A stretch of DNA of 64,000 nt, from the NCBI GenBank assembly GCA_947448725.1, contig CANFOM010000005.1, positions 62,001 to 126,000 of the forward strand, read 5' to 3'. This DNA is from Bacteroidota bacterium (GTDB lineage Bacteria; Bacteroidota; Bacteroidia; Chitinophagales; Chitinophagaceae). The translations under genes were made by a program, and so were the position numbers. Positions 54,639 to 63,020 of this stretch are shown in pieces (within the stretch, counting starts at the first letter, position 1; every line of letters begins with the position of its first letter). The notes under the pieces were generated by a model that saw nothing but the letters and a program-made list of their open reading frames with translations, had not been told where the DNA came from and did not search any database.

Positions 54639-55472
54639 ATGACTCAATTTAGGCCCACCCGTTTCGAAGTATTGCCCACCATTATAAAAAATTTATTAAT
54701 TATTAATGGCCTGATTTTTTTGGCACAAAATACTTTTGCAGGCCCAACTAGTTCTTTTTCGTTTGAAGATTATTTTGCTTTGCATGCATGGCAAAGTAGT
54801 TTGTATAAGCCGTGGCAGCTAATTACACATATGTTTTTGCATGGTGATTTTGGGCATATACTAGGCAATATGTTTGCCTTATGGATGTTTGGATCCATTT
54901 TAGAAAATGTATGGGGACCCAAACGATTTTTATTATTTTATTTTTTATGTGGTGTAGGAGCAGCAGTGCTTCACCTATTAATTTTATCCTATCAGTTGAT
55001 TCCTATGACCAATGAATATGAACAGCTTTTAAGATTAAGTAAGTCTAATGCGCCTGGGTTTAGCGATGCAGTTTTGGCATTTTCAAAAGCGCATAATATT
55101 CCTTTAGCTAGAATTTTAGCCGACAATAAGGTAACCTTAACCACTCCAGGTTTAGCACCAGAATTAATGGAACTCATTACTTCCTATCATAACAAAGTTT
55201 TAAGTACTGCTACCTTAGGAGCTAGTGGCGCTGTATTTGGCATCTTAATTGCGTTTGTTTATTTGTTTCCCAACACGTATATCTATATCTACTTTCTATT
55301 TCCTATTAAAGCAAAATGGTTGGGCGTATTGTATTTTGCTTTCGAATTGTATAAAGCCATAGAAAATTCGGCTGGTGACAATGTAGCAAGATGGGCGCAT
55401 GTAGGAGGTGCTTTGGTGGGCTTTGTGTTAGTGTACATTTGGAATAAGCGCAAGCACCACCCTTTTGCTTAA
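54639..55472 (+). CDS. Rhomboid intramembrane serine protease
   Basis: A 277-residue polytopic protease. The catalytic dyad is intact: Ser196 in the TLGASGAVFG motif and His254 in RWAHVGGALVGF. The oxyanion-loop segment HMFLHGDFGHILGN is at residues 64-77. A polar insert of about 70 residues (120-190) lies between helices, which is common in this phylum. It cleaves membrane proteins within the bilayer; targets are unknown. The gene begins 14 nt after rlmD and is followed 17 nt later by a rhomboid paralogue lacking the dyad. Confidence 0.93.
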   Translation: MTQFRPTRFEVLPTIIKNLLIINGLIFLAQNTFAGPTSSFSFEDYFALHAWQSSLYKPWQLITHMFLHGDFGHILGNMFALWMFGSILENVWGPKRFLLFYFLCGVGAAVLHLLILSYQLIPMTNEYEQLLRLSKSNAPGFSDAVLAFSKAHNIPLARILADNKVTLTTPGLAPELMELITSYHNKVLSTATLGASGAVFGILIAFVYLFPNTYIYIYFLFPIKAKWLGVLYFAFELYKAIENSAGDNVARWAHVGGALVGFVLVYIWNKRKHHPFA

Positions 55473-55489
55473 TTCAATAAAAATATTCA

Positions 55490-56185
55490 ATGCAAGAAAT
55501 AAATACAGAAAAGCCTATCATTGGCGCCGACAATAATTCCTTAATGGCATTACTCTCCATCAATTTAGTAGTGTATGCATTGATTGGTTTTTTGAAAGTA
55601 GTTTATTATTTAAGTAGTTATCCTTTAGAGCAGTTTTATGCGCAAGTATTACATCCTGCGCTATTATTTGCCAACTTACAAATATTAATTCATCAACCTT
55701 GGAGCCTTCTTACATACAATTGGACTCATAATGGATTTTGGATTTTATTGAATAATATGCTTTGGCTCACCGCCTTTGGTTGGGTATTACAAAGGTCCAA
55801 TGCGAATAAACATTTATTCCCCATCTATTTTTATAGTGGATTAATAGCTGGCATTGTTTTTTGTTTATTAGGGGCTACTGTTCCATTAATGGGCGCTGGG
55901 ATAAGTGTTATGGCCATAGCAGTTGCTGCCGTAGTGCTTCAGCCACAATTTAGATTATTAGAAAATTTAGGAGGCGGAATTCCCTTATGGGTATTGGGTT
56001 TGGTCTATTTTATTATACAAGGCTTTGCCTTCCTACCTATGGCATGGCCTATCATTGTTGTTAGCATCATTGGCGCATCAACAGGGGCCTTCTATATATT
56101 GTTATTAAAAAAAGGGGTTGATTTAGGAAAATGGATGCATCAACTATTACATTTGTTAAATAGTAGCCTGGCTCCTAAAAAATAA
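55490..56185 (+). CDS. Rhomboid-like protein, catalytically dead by sequence
   Basis: A 231-residue membrane protein with about six hydrophobic helices and rhomboid features (YNWTHNGFWILLNNMLWL near residues 76-93). At the expected active-site position it has GAGISVMAIA (135-144), with Gly137 where the catalytic Ser of GASG should be, and the last helix reads IIGASTGAF without the His. It therefore looks like a pseudoprotease, comparable in concept to iRhoms. It is co-transcribed with the active rhomboid (17 nt) and might bind its substrates or partner with it (inference). Confidence 0.82.
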   Translation: MQEINTEKPIIGADNNSLMALLSINLVVYALIGFLKVVYYLSSYPLEQFYAQVLHPALLFANLQILIHQPWSLLTYNWTHNGFWILLNNMLWLTAFGWVLQRSNANKHLFPIYFYSGLIAGIVFCLLGATVPLMGAGISVMAIAVAAVVLQPQFRLLENLGGGIPLWVLGLVYFIIQGFAFLPMAWPIIVVSIIGASTGAFYILLLKKGVDLGKWMHQLLHLLNSSLAPKK

Positions 56186-56197
56186 TTACTACACCTA

Positions 56198-57310
56198 ATG
56201 GCAAAAAAATCAAGAATAAGAAATATTGGAAAGCGTATCTTATTCTTAATTAATCTATTGGTAACTCTATTATTTTTATATCCATTATTTTTAACACCCA
56301 CTTCTTTTATTTGGATCAATGGTTTTTTAGGATTGATGGCGCCCTATTTATTAGCCATTGAAATTTTATTTTTGATCATTTGGTTAATTGCTAAGCCAAT
56401 GGCTTCTTTATTTCCATTAGCATCATTAATTATTGGTTGGAAAATTTGCTTAGTTTTATTTGCATGGCATCCTGGCATTCCATTTGCCCAGAAAAAGAAA
56501 GACAATACTTTAAGAATTATTAGCTGGAACGTAAAAGGATTTAATGGAATGGGTGTGAATACCAATTTAAAATTACGTACGCAAGAGATAGCTTATTCTA
56601 TACAAAAATGGGATCCTGATATTGTTTGTTTGCAAGAATACAATACCAATGAAAGGCCCAATGATATTGCCAATCACTCCGTCTACTTTACTAAAAAATT
56701 ACCGTACTATTTTTTTTCAAAAGATTTTCAGACCATCGAAAAAGATTATTATGCGGGCTGTATCGTATTTTCTAAATATAAAATTATTAATGCCGAACGC
56801 GTTGGCTTCCTTAATCAAGAAAGTCTTCTTTCCGTAACTATTTTAAAAGGAGATGATACTATTCAAGTTTTTACTACTCATTTAGCCTCTTATCGGTTTA
56901 AGCAAAACGATTTTGAAGCCATCGACGACCCCGCTTTTTCTAGTCAATTGGCTTTAACTGCCAATCGCGGGGTGCTCCGAAAAATGCGCAATTCTTTTGT
57001 AGAACGTGCAGTACAAGCAGAAATAGTTCAGCATTATTTATCTAAAAGTTCTTATCCAAGCATTATCACAGGCGATTTTAACGATGTACCCAGTTCCTAC
57101 ACCTATCAAATCATCAAAGGAAATTGGCAGGATGCATTTTTAGAAAAAGGCTTTGGCATTGGGGCCACTTTTTTAGGCATTTCTCCTACTTTAAGGATTG
57201 ATTATATTTTAGCCAATGAGGCCTGGGAAGTGAGGGCTTGGGAGTCGATAGATGAAAATTTAAGTGACCACCATATGATTATGGCCGACTTACTTTTAAA
57301 GAAGAATTAA
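56198..57310 (+). CDS. Membrane-anchored endonuclease/exonuclease/phosphatase family protein
   Basis: A 370-residue protein with three N-terminal hydrophobic helices (about 14-95) and a C-terminal EEP fold. Metal/catalytic motifs: IISWNVKGFNG near residue 107 (Asn), DIVCLQEYNTNERP near 148 (Glu), QVFTTHLASYR near 227, ITGDFNDVPSSYTYQ near 290 (Asp-Asn) and SDHHMIMADL near the end (catalytic Asp-His). The active site is complete, so it hydrolyses a phosphodiester or phosphate monoester, either DNA or a lipid head group. The nature of the substrate is not decidable. It closes the rlmD-rhomboid run. Confidence 0.88.
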   Translation: MAKKSRIRNIGKRILFLINLLVTLLFLYPLFLTPTSFIWINGFLGLMAPYLLAIEILFLIIWLIAKPMASLFPLASLIIGWKICLVLFAWHPGIPFAQKKKDNTLRIISWNVKGFNGMGVNTNLKLRTQEIAYSIQKWDPDIVCLQEYNTNERPNDIANHSVYFTKKLPYYFFSKDFQTIEKDYYAGCIVFSKYKIINAERVGFLNQESLLSVTILKGDDTIQVFTTHLASYRFKQNDFEAIDDPAFSSQLALTANRGVLRKMRNSFVERAVQAEIVQHYLSKSSYPSIITGDFNDVPSSYTYQIIKGNWQDAFLEKGFGIGATFLGISPTLRIDYILANEAWEVRAWESIDENLSDHHMIMADLLLKKN

Positions 57311-57331
57311 CCTAGTTTATTTAAAATAAAA

Positions 57332-57339
57332 TATCTTTG
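57332..57339 (+). promoter_or_regulatory. -7 box of cysS
   Basis: TATCTTTG matches TAnnTTTG exactly, 14 nt before the ATG at 57354. The -33 region is only T-rich. Confidence 0.5.
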
Positions 57340-57353
57340 AGCCAATACTCATT

Positions 57354-58859
57354 ATGGCACTCAAGATATACAATTCACTTACGAGACAAAAAGAAGTTTT
57401 CGAACCCCTAAATGCACCTTATGTTGGGATGTATGTGTGTGGTCCTACGGTAAGTGGAGAAAGTCATTTAGGGCATGCAAGACCATTTATCACCTTTGAT
57501 GTATTGTATCGTTATTTATTACACCTGGGTTATAAAGTTAGGTATGTAAGAAATATTACCGATGCTGGACACTTTGAAGAGGAAGGAAAAGCGGCCGAAG
57601 ATAAAATTACCAGTAAGGCTATTTTAGAAAAGTTAGAACCCATGGAATTGGTTCAAAAGTATACGCATTTGTATCATTGGGCCATGGATCAATTTAATAA
57701 TTTACCACCCAGCATAGAACCTACTGCTACAGGACATATTATTGAACAGATTGAAATGATCAAAAAAATAATCGCAGATGGTTTTGCGTATGAAGCCAAT
57801 GGGTCGGTTTATTTTGATGTCATTAAATACAATGAAGTGTATTCCAAAAAGAATCAACCTTATGGAATATTAAGTGGACGCAATTTGGAAGATCAATTAG
57901 ACACCACGCGTGAATTAGACAATCAAGACGAGAAAAAAAATAAAGTAGATTTTGCTTTATGGAAAAAAGCACCGGTAGAACATATCATGCGTTGGCAAAG
58001 TCCATGGGGTGAAGGGTTTCCGGGCTGGCATATTGAATGCTCTGCTATGGCCACCAAATATTTAGGAAAAAAATTTGATATACATGGTGGCGGAATGGAT
58101 TTACAATTTCCGCATCACGAGTGTGAGATAGCTCAAAGTACGGTTTGCAATCATGAGATGCCAGCACGTTATTGGGTGCATAATAATATGATTACCATTA
58201 ACGGACGTAAAATGGGAAAGAGCTATAACAATGTAGTTAAGCTAAGTGAGTTATTTGATGGCAGTCATCCTATTTTAACACAGGCCTATAGTCCTATGAC
58301 GGTTCGATTTTTTATATTACAAAGTCAATACCGCGGCACGCTCGATTTTAGCAATGAAGCTTTACAAGCTTCTGAAAAAGCATTACGTCGTTTAATGGAT
58401 GCTTACGAATGGTTAAAAGCACAAAGTTTTACTAGTGACAAAAAATCCACCGATGCTACTTTAGACCAACAACTAAAAACATGGATCAATGAATTGCCCG
58501 AGTTTATGGAAGATGATTTAAATACGGCGAAGGTAGTGGCCAATTTATTTGAAATGGTCCCCGTGATTAATTCCCTTAAAGACAAACATATTACTGCAGA
58601 CGCAGTATCAGGCGCTACCTGGCAATTGGTCCAAGCGCAGCTTGCGCTTTATATAGAGCAAGTGCTTGGTATAAAAGTAGAATCTGGCGTTAATAAAAAA
58701 CAATTAAACGGCGTTATTCATTTACTAATTGAGATTCGCAAGGAAGCGAAAGCAAAGAAAGATTTTGCTACCAGTGATAAAATTCGCAATCAATTATTGG
58801 AAATGGGTATTCAGATTAAAGACGAAAAAGACGGAGAGGTAAGTTTTACTTTTTCTTAG
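57354..58859 (+). CDS. cysS: Cysteinyl-tRNA synthetase
   Basis: A 501-residue class I aminoacyl-tRNA synthetase that charges tRNA-Cys. Zinc-ligand Cys29 lies in [11 protein letters not shown], the HIGH motif is HLGH (38-41), further zinc ligands occur in HIECSAMA and HHECEIAQS near 225-255, and the KMSKS motif is KMGKS (286-290), a tolerated variant. A basic C-terminal helical domain covers about 380-501. Slightly longer than the E. coli enzyme. It has its own promoter and converges on the merC-like gene with a 44-nt gap. Confidence 0.96.
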   Translation: MALKIYNSLTRQKEVFEPLNAPYVGMYVCGPTVSGESHLGHARPFITFDVLYRYLLHLGYKVRYVRNITDAGHFEEEGKAAEDKITSKAILEKLEPMELVQKYTHLYHWAMDQFNNLPPSIEPTATGHIIEQIEMIKKIIADGFAYEANGSVYFDVIKYNEVYSKKNQPYGILSGRNLEDQLDTTRELDNQDEKKNKVDFALWKKAPVEHIMRWQSPWGEGFPGWHIECSAMATKYLGKKFDIHGGGMDLQFPHHECEIAQSTVCNHEMPARYWVHNNMITINGRKMGKSYNNVVKLSELFDGSHPILTQAYSPMTVRFFILQSQYRGTLDFSNEALQASEKALRRLMDAYEWLKAQSFTSDKKSTDATLDQQLKTWINELPEFMEDDLNTAKVVANLFEMVPVINSLKDKHITADAVSGATWQLVQAQLALYIEQVLGIKVESGVNKKQLNGVIHLLIEIRKEAKAKKDFATSDKIRNQLLEMGIQIKDEKDGEVSFTFS

Positions 58860-58903
58860 TCTAGCCCATTTATTTTACAAAATTTACTATTGCAATAGAA
58901 TTC

Positions 58904-59299
58904 TTAAGAGTGATCACAATCGTCTTCATGGGCATGATTGTGAACGCGACAGCGAAGGTGATTGGAAACATGCGCAAATATGATTAAAAAGGCAGCAGGA
59001 AAAAGCAACCAAATTTCTATGGACCTAAACACCATTCTACTTAACATAATAGCGATGCCCAAGGAAAATAATAGGATGGGTGTAAAAGAATGATGATGTT
59101 TCTTATAACCATGGTATAAAGAATAAGCACCAATAGCAAAGGAAAGTAGAATCATGCCCAGTTCGAATTGGGGATTGTGTAATATATTAATTCCCAATAA
59201 AGGCAAACTGCTAAAAAATAAAGGCAATAGTGCGCAATGTATGGCACAAGCCAATGAAGCTCCAATACCAATGGCGTCCCAATTCCATTTCTTAAACAT
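58904..59299 (-). CDS. MerC-domain membrane protein
   Basis: About 131 residues from ATG 59299 (a TTG six codons upstream is rejected). Four hydrophobic helices resemble MerC, with the Cys pair in SLACAIHCALLPLFF near residues 13-27, where MerC carries its metal-binding Cys. The C-terminus is His/Cys-rich (CRVHNHAHEDDCDHS), suggesting metal binding. MerC proteins import mercuric ions in mer operons, but isolated homologues without merA are common in Bacteroidetes and may handle other metals. A TACCTTTA box ends 4 nt before the ATG. It is divergent from a SCO1-like gene, which fits a copper theme. Confidence 0.85.
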   Translation of the reverse strand: MFKKWNWDAIGIGASLACAIHCALLPLFFSSLPLLGINILHNPQFELGMILLSFAIGAYSLYHGYKKHHHSFTPILLFSLGIAIMLSRMVFRSIEIWLLFPAAFLIIFAHVSNHLRCRVHNHAHEDDCDHS

Positions 59300-59303
59300 A
59301 GTG

Positions 59304-59311
59304 TAAAGGTA
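59304..59311 (-). promoter_or_regulatory. -7-like box of the merC-like gene
   Basis: Minus-strand TACCTTTA, one mismatch to TAnnTTTG, ends 4 nt before ATG 59299. A similar TACCTTTA on the plus strand near 59339-59346 would serve the divergent SCO gene. Confidence 0.4.
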
Positions 59312-59381
59312 ATTCAAATAGTAGCAGAAAAATAATATTACCTTTAGGGGGTATTTGTAGGACCATTAAATCGCTCATTTT

Positions 59382-59993
59382 ATGTCAAAAAAGCTAAGAT
59401 TGTATTTGTTGTTTTTTGCCCTTTTGCTAGTAGGCTTTTATTATTTTTTATTTAAAGGGACCGATAATTGGAAAGTACAATTACCAGTTTTAAGCTATGT
59501 GCAACCCTTTCATTTTACCAATCAGGATGGGAATAGCTTTACCGACAAAGAGCTCTTAAATAAAATAACAGTCGTAGAATATTTTTTTACTACATGTAAA
59601 GGTATTTGCCCCAAATTGAATACCAATATGAAAAATATTTATGCTATTTATAAAAATGAAGCCGATTTTCAAATTGTCTCACATACCTGTAATCCAGGCA
59701 CAGACTCAGTTCCCGTCCTAAAAAGATATGCTGATTCCTTAGGAGTCAATACAAAAAATTGGATTTTCTTAACGGGTCGAAAGGATAGTTTATACCAAAT
59801 GGCAAGAGGCTCTTATTTATTAGATGACCCCAAAAATAATGTAGAAAAAATAGAAGATCAGTTTATGCATACTCAATTTTTTGCTTTAATTGATAGAAAT
59901 GGTAAGGTAAGAGGCAAGATTTATGACGGGTTAAAAGCATTAGAAATTGAGCAATTAAAACAAGACATTGCTAAATTATTAAAAGATAAATAA
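59382..59993 (+). CDS. SCO1/SenC-family copper chaperone
   Basis: A 203-residue protein with one N-terminal membrane anchor (residues about 5-24) and a thioredoxin-like periplasmic domain. Copper ligands are Cys72 and Cys76 in TCKGICPKLN and His163 in QFMHTQFFAL, all conserved. A second Cys (SHTCNPGTDS near 103) is also typical. SCO proteins load the CuA site of cytochrome c oxidase. It is divergent from a His-rich MerC-like protein and 7 nt before an SDR gene. No oxidase genes are in the window. Confidence 0.93.
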   Translation: MSKKLRLYLLFFALLLVGFYYFLFKGTDNWKVQLPVLSYVQPFHFTNQDGNSFTDKELLNKITVVEYFFTTCKGICPKLNTNMKNIYAIYKNEADFQIVSHTCNPGTDSVPVLKRYADSLGVNTKNWIFLTGRKDSLYQMARGSYLLDDPKNNVEKIEDQFMHTQFFALIDRNGKVRGKIYDGLKALEIEQLKQDIAKLLKDK

Positions 59994-60000
59994 TCACTAC

Positions 60001-60978
60001 ATGATATTTGTTACAGGTGCAAGTGGTTTAGTGGGGTCTCATCTAATACAATCTTTAGTAGCCAAAGAAAAAAATGTTACTGCTTTGTATCGAAAGCAAA
60101 TTCCTTCCTTTGACGGCGCTGAAAAAGTGAAATGGGTACAGGGAGATTTATTAGACATTGTGTCTTTAGAGCAAGCCATGGAAGGCATTCAACAAGTATA
60201 TCATTGTGCAGCCATTGTCTCTTTTGTACCTAGTCAAAGTGCGCGCATGTTAAAAGCGAATCAGGAGGGTACGGCCAATGTGGTGAATATTTGTATCGAG
60301 AAAAAAATTGATAAATTGGTATTTGTAAGTTCCGTGGCTGCATTGGGACGTATTAGGGAAGATGCTCCAATAGATGAAAGCATGAGCTGGACAGCGGCAA
60401 CCAGTAATAGTGTCTATGGTGAATCTAAATACTTAGCCGAAATGGAAGTGTGGCGTGGCATGGCCGAAGGATTGAATATTGCCATTGTGAATCCTGTGAT
60501 TATTTTTGGTGCAGGGGATTGGAACAAAGGCTCTTCAGAAATTTTTAAATCGGCCTATGATCAATTTCCTTGGTATACCAATGGAGTAAGTGGATTTGTA
60601 GATGTGTTAGATGTCATTGATGCAATGCAATTATTAATGGAAAGTTCCATTACTGGACAACGTTATGTGATTAGTGCAGAAAATTTAAGTTATCAAACTG
60701 TATTTACTAAAATTGCGCAGGCATTTAATAAAAGACCTCCGCACAGAAAAGTAACACCTTTATTGGCAGCTATTGTTTGGAGACTAGAAGCTTTGAAAGG
60801 AATGATTACTCGAAAAACGCCTTTATTAACTAAAGAGACAGCAGCTACAGCGCAGGCCGTGGTTCATTTTAACAATGAGAAATTTTTAAAAGCCTTCCCA
60901 AATTTTAAATATCGAACAATGGATACTACTATTGTGCGGGTATGTAAGGAATTAAAAAAAATACATCGTCTAGCCTAA
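60001..60978 (+). CDS. NAD-dependent epimerase/dehydratase (extended SDR)
   Basis: A 325-residue extended short-chain dehydrogenase. The cofactor motif FVTGASGLVGSHLIQ is at residues 3-17, the WVQGDLLDIVSLEQAM segment near 45, the CAAIVSFVPSQS segment near 69 and the active-site motif YGESKYLAEMEVW near 139, where Tyr and Lys are catalytic. The later PVIIFGAGDWNKGSSE part resembles 3-beta-hydroxysteroid dehydrogenase / dihydroflavonol reductase-like branches. It starts 7 nt after the SCO gene, probably in the same unit. Substrate unknown; nucleotide-sugar or hydroxyl-lipid substrates are both possible. Confidence 0.85.
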   Translation: MIFVTGASGLVGSHLIQSLVAKEKNVTALYRKQIPSFDGAEKVKWVQGDLLDIVSLEQAMEGIQQVYHCAAIVSFVPSQSARMLKANQEGTANVVNICIEKKIDKLVFVSSVAALGRIREDAPIDESMSWTAATSNSVYGESKYLAEMEVWRGMAEGLNIAIVNPVIIFGAGDWNKGSSEIFKSAYDQFPWYTNGVSGFVDVLDVIDAMQLLMESSITGQRYVISAENLSYQTVFTKIAQAFNKRPPHRKVTPLLAAIVWRLEALKGMITRKTPLLTKETAATAQAVVHFNNEKFLKAFPNFKYRTMDTTIVRVCKELKKIHRLA

Positions 60979-61014
60979 TGCTTCATGTACTAGATTGACT
61001 AATGAATAGAAAAG

Positions 61015-61959
61015 TTATTCCATCATTTTTTTCCAAAGCTCAGGGATGCGTTTAATCCAAACGAGCTCTCTTCTTTTAATACCTGCTTCTTCTGCAGGGA
61101 AGCCCATATATACTTTATTGCCTTCTAAACTTCCTACCACACCAGCTCGGCCAAGTAAGGTGGCATTCTCTCCAATGGTTAAGGTTTTACCCACGCCCAC
61201 CTGTCCCCAAAGGGTTACCCCCGATTTAATTTTAACGCCACCGGCAACACCCACCTGAGCTGCAAATAAACAATTGGCTTCAATTTGAGTGTCATGTCCA
61301 ATATGAACCATATTGTCCATTTTAGTACCCATACCAATAATAGTATCGCCACTCACCCCTTTGTCAATGGTACAATTGGCCCCAATTTCTACCTTATCTT
61401 CTATAATAACCCTACCACAACTAGGCATTTTTTTATACCAAGCGGGTCTATTCTTTTTTGTATTGTAATAAAAGGCATCACTACCAATGACAGTTCCAGC
61501 TTGAATGATTACTTCATCTCCTATAATGGTATCTGGCAATAGGGTAACATTAGGATAAATCACGCAGTTTTTACCAATCCTTACATTGGCGCCAATAAAA
61601 ACACGAGGCATGATAATGGTACCTTCGCCAATGAGGGCATCCTTACTTATTGCTTGATCACTTAATGGTAAAGGTTTAAAATGCTGTACAATTTTTGAAT
61701 AAGCTTCAAAGGGATCGGCACAAAATAATAAAGCCTTACCTGTTGGAACTGTAACATCTTTATTATTGATAATAATACAACTTGCAGCACTATTTAAACA
61801 AGTTTGATAATATTTAGGATGATCAACAAAAACAATATCACCCATTTCAACTTGATGAATTTCATTCACTCCAGTAATTTCCAATTGATTATTACCTATA
61901 ATTTCTGACTCAATGAAAGTAGATAACCATTGTACCGAAATAGGTGCAGGAAGCTTCAT
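61015..61959 (-). CDS. lpxD: UDP-3-O-acyl-glucosamine N-acyltransferase
   Basis: A 314-residue left-handed beta-helix acyltransferase for the third step of lipid A synthesis. The N-terminal uridine-binding domain covers about 1-100 (ITGVNEIHQVEMGDIVFVDH). Hexapeptide repeats follow from about 105 (IGEGTIIMPRVFIGANVRIG onward). The proposed catalytic His is His222 in NMVHIGHDTQIEANC. It lacks the long C-terminal coiled part of E. coli LpxD (341 residues), so a specialised paralogue is possible. A TACCTTTG -7 box (complement of 61981-61988) lies 21 nt upstream of the ATG. Confidence 0.82.
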   Translation of the reverse strand: MKLPAPISVQWLSTFIESEIIGNNQLEITGVNEIHQVEMGDIVFVDHPKYYQTCLNSAASCIIINNKDVTVPTGKALLFCADPFEAYSKIVQHFKPLPLSDQAISKDALIGEGTIIMPRVFIGANVRIGKNCVIYPNVTLLPDTIIGDEVIIQAGTVIGSDAFYYNTKKNRPAWYKKMPSCGRVIIEDKVEIGANCTIDKGVSGDTIIGMGTKMDNMVHIGHDTQIEANCLFAAQVGVAGGVKIKSGVTLWGQVGVGKTLTIGENATLLGRAGVVGSLEGNKVYMGFPAEEAGIKRRELVWIKRIPELWKKMME

Positions 61960-61980
61960 ATGTATGTTTTTGGCCTAAAT

Positions 61981-61988
61981 CAAAGGTA
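61981..61988 (-). promoter_or_regulatory. -7 box of lpxD
   Basis: Minus-strand TACCTTTG matches TAnnTTTG exactly, 21 nt before the ATG at 61959; no -33 element is clear. Confidence 0.5.
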
Positions 61989-62268
61989 ACGAGGGTTTTT
62001 TGTAAAAAAATCTTTTTACCCATTTTCTCTATAAAAAAAGGGACCTGTCCTTGCAATTGTAAGTATTTTATTATCCATAAATTTTTAAAAATAAAAAAAT
62101 TACACGCTTCTACAAGCCTTTATTCATCAATGTTTCAAGCATATTTCTAAAAAATAATTAAAGAAAATATTTTTTTTAATTCAATAAAATCATGGTAAAA
62201 TTTAATTTTTTAAAACCTCTTTTTAGGCCCAATTGTGGATAACGTCAATAAATTTGTTTAAAATATTT
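61989..62268. other. AT-rich intergenic region with two DnaA-box-like sites
   Basis: No reading frame of note. TGTGGATAA (62234-62242) is a perfect reverse DnaA box (TTATCCACA) and TTATCCATA (62071-62079) has one mismatch. The stretch between is very AT-rich. Two sites are too few to call an origin; no other structure is seen before the promoter at 62269. Confidence 0.35.
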
Positions 62269-62299
62269 TTTGAATTAGAAAAAAGTATATTTAATATTG
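62269..62299 (+). promoter_or_regulatory. Promoter of the small RNA / pseudouridine synthase leader
   Basis: TTTG (62269-62272) and TAATATTG (62292-62299, one mismatch to TAnnTTTG) are exactly 19 nt apart, the Bacteroidetes spacing. Transcription would begin near 62303, at the first base of a GGGAAT hairpin. Confidence 0.5.
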
Positions 62300-62303
62300 T
62301 GAA

Positions 62304-62379
62304 GGGAATCTAATTCCCGTACTTACTAACCCATCTATATACGAGGTCCTCTTGAGCATTCAGGGGGACTTTGTTTTTA
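62304..62379 (+). ncRNA. Candidate ~75-nt structured RNA with terminator
   Basis: The predicted transcript begins with a perfect hairpin GGGAAT-CTA-ATTCCC (62304-62318), followed by about 25 nt that appear unpaired. It ends with an 11-bp stem AGGTCCTCTTG / CAGGGGGACTT (62344-62354 with 62361-62371, three G-U pairs, loop AGCATT) and a T-rich tail to 62379. It could be an independent small RNA or an attenuating leader of the following gene. I recognise no known family. Confidence 0.4.
62344..62379 (+). terminator. Intrinsic terminator-like hairpin before the pseudouridine synthase
   Basis: Stem 62344-62354 pairs with 62361-62371 (11 bp, three G-U), followed by TGTTTTTAT. It lies upstream of, and overlaps, the only TTG start available to the next gene. 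Confidence 0.55.
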
Positions 62380-62978
62380 TAGAAACTTTTATTTTTATCA
62401 ACTACTATTTAATATATAAACCATTTCAGGTGCTAAGTCAATTTACGGCTACTGATGGAAAATTGTGCTTAAAGGATATCATGGAAGTGCCCAATGATGT
62501 TTATCCAGTAGGTCGATTAGATTATGATAGTGAAGGTTTATTGTTATTAACCAATGATACCAAAATCAATCATCAATTGCTATCACCGCAATTTGAACAT
62601 AAAAGAATTTATTGGGTTCAAGTAGAAGGAATGATTACTAGCGAAGCCATTGCTATGCTTACAGCGGGCGTATCTATTAATAACAACGGTATTATTATTA
62701 AAACCAAGCCTGCTCGCCTTGCCCTATTAAAAGACGATATAGCCGTACCTGAACGAAATCCTCCTATTCGCTTTAGAAAAAATATACCAACTTCTTGGGT
62801 AGAGATTCAATTAACAGAAGGTAAGAATAGACAGGTAAGAAAAATGTTTGCATCGGTTCAATTTCCTGTATTGCGCTTAATTCGAGCCCAAATAGGCGCA
62901 TTTACGATTCAGGACATGCAGCCTGGTGATTTAATTTCATTAAGTAATGAGGAGGTTCAAGAAGGCTTCTTTCGTTAA
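62352..62978 (+). CDS. RluE/RsuA-type pseudouridine synthase, start uncertain
   Basis: A small pseudouridine synthase of the RsuA/RluB/RluE group, without S4 domain, which isomerises a uridine in rRNA. The catalytic Asp lies in PVGRLDYDSEGLLLLTND; the RNPPIRFRKNIPTSWVEIQL and EGKNRQVRKMFASVQFPVLRLIR segments are typical. The family usually begins just before YYLIYKPFQVLSQF, here at or before codon ATC 62397 or ATT 62391. No ATG or GTG exists in that stretch. TTG 62352 is used for the coordinates but lies inside a terminator-like hairpin. A non-canonical start, or a sequence error, is possible. lysS follows after 42 nt. Confidence 0.85.
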   Translation: MSIQGDFVFIETFIFINYYLIYKPFQVLSQFTATDGKLCLKDIMEVPNDVYPVGRLDYDSEGLLLLTNDTKINHQLLSPQFEHKRIYWVQVEGMITSEAIAMLTAGVSINNNGIIIKTKPARLALLKDDIAVPERNPPIRFRKNIPTSWVEIQLTEGKNRQVRKMFASVQFPVLRLIRAQIGAFTIQDMQPGDLISLSNEEVQEGFFR

Positions 62979-63001
62979 TTGACTGCTAAGTTTTACTTTT
63001 G
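62971..63001 (+). promoter_or_regulatory. Promoter of lysS
   Basis: TTCG (62971-62974) and TACTTTTG (62994-63001, exact TAnnTTTG match) are 19 nt apart; the leader to the ATG at 63021 is about 15 nt. The -33 part overlaps the end of the pseudouridine synthase gene. Confidence 0.6.
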
Positions 63002-63020
63002 CAGTAATAATATATTATCA

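Noticed and set aside
61989..62268. Chromosome replication origin
   Set aside because: Only two DnaA-like sites are present and neither dnaA nor a skew measurement supports it.
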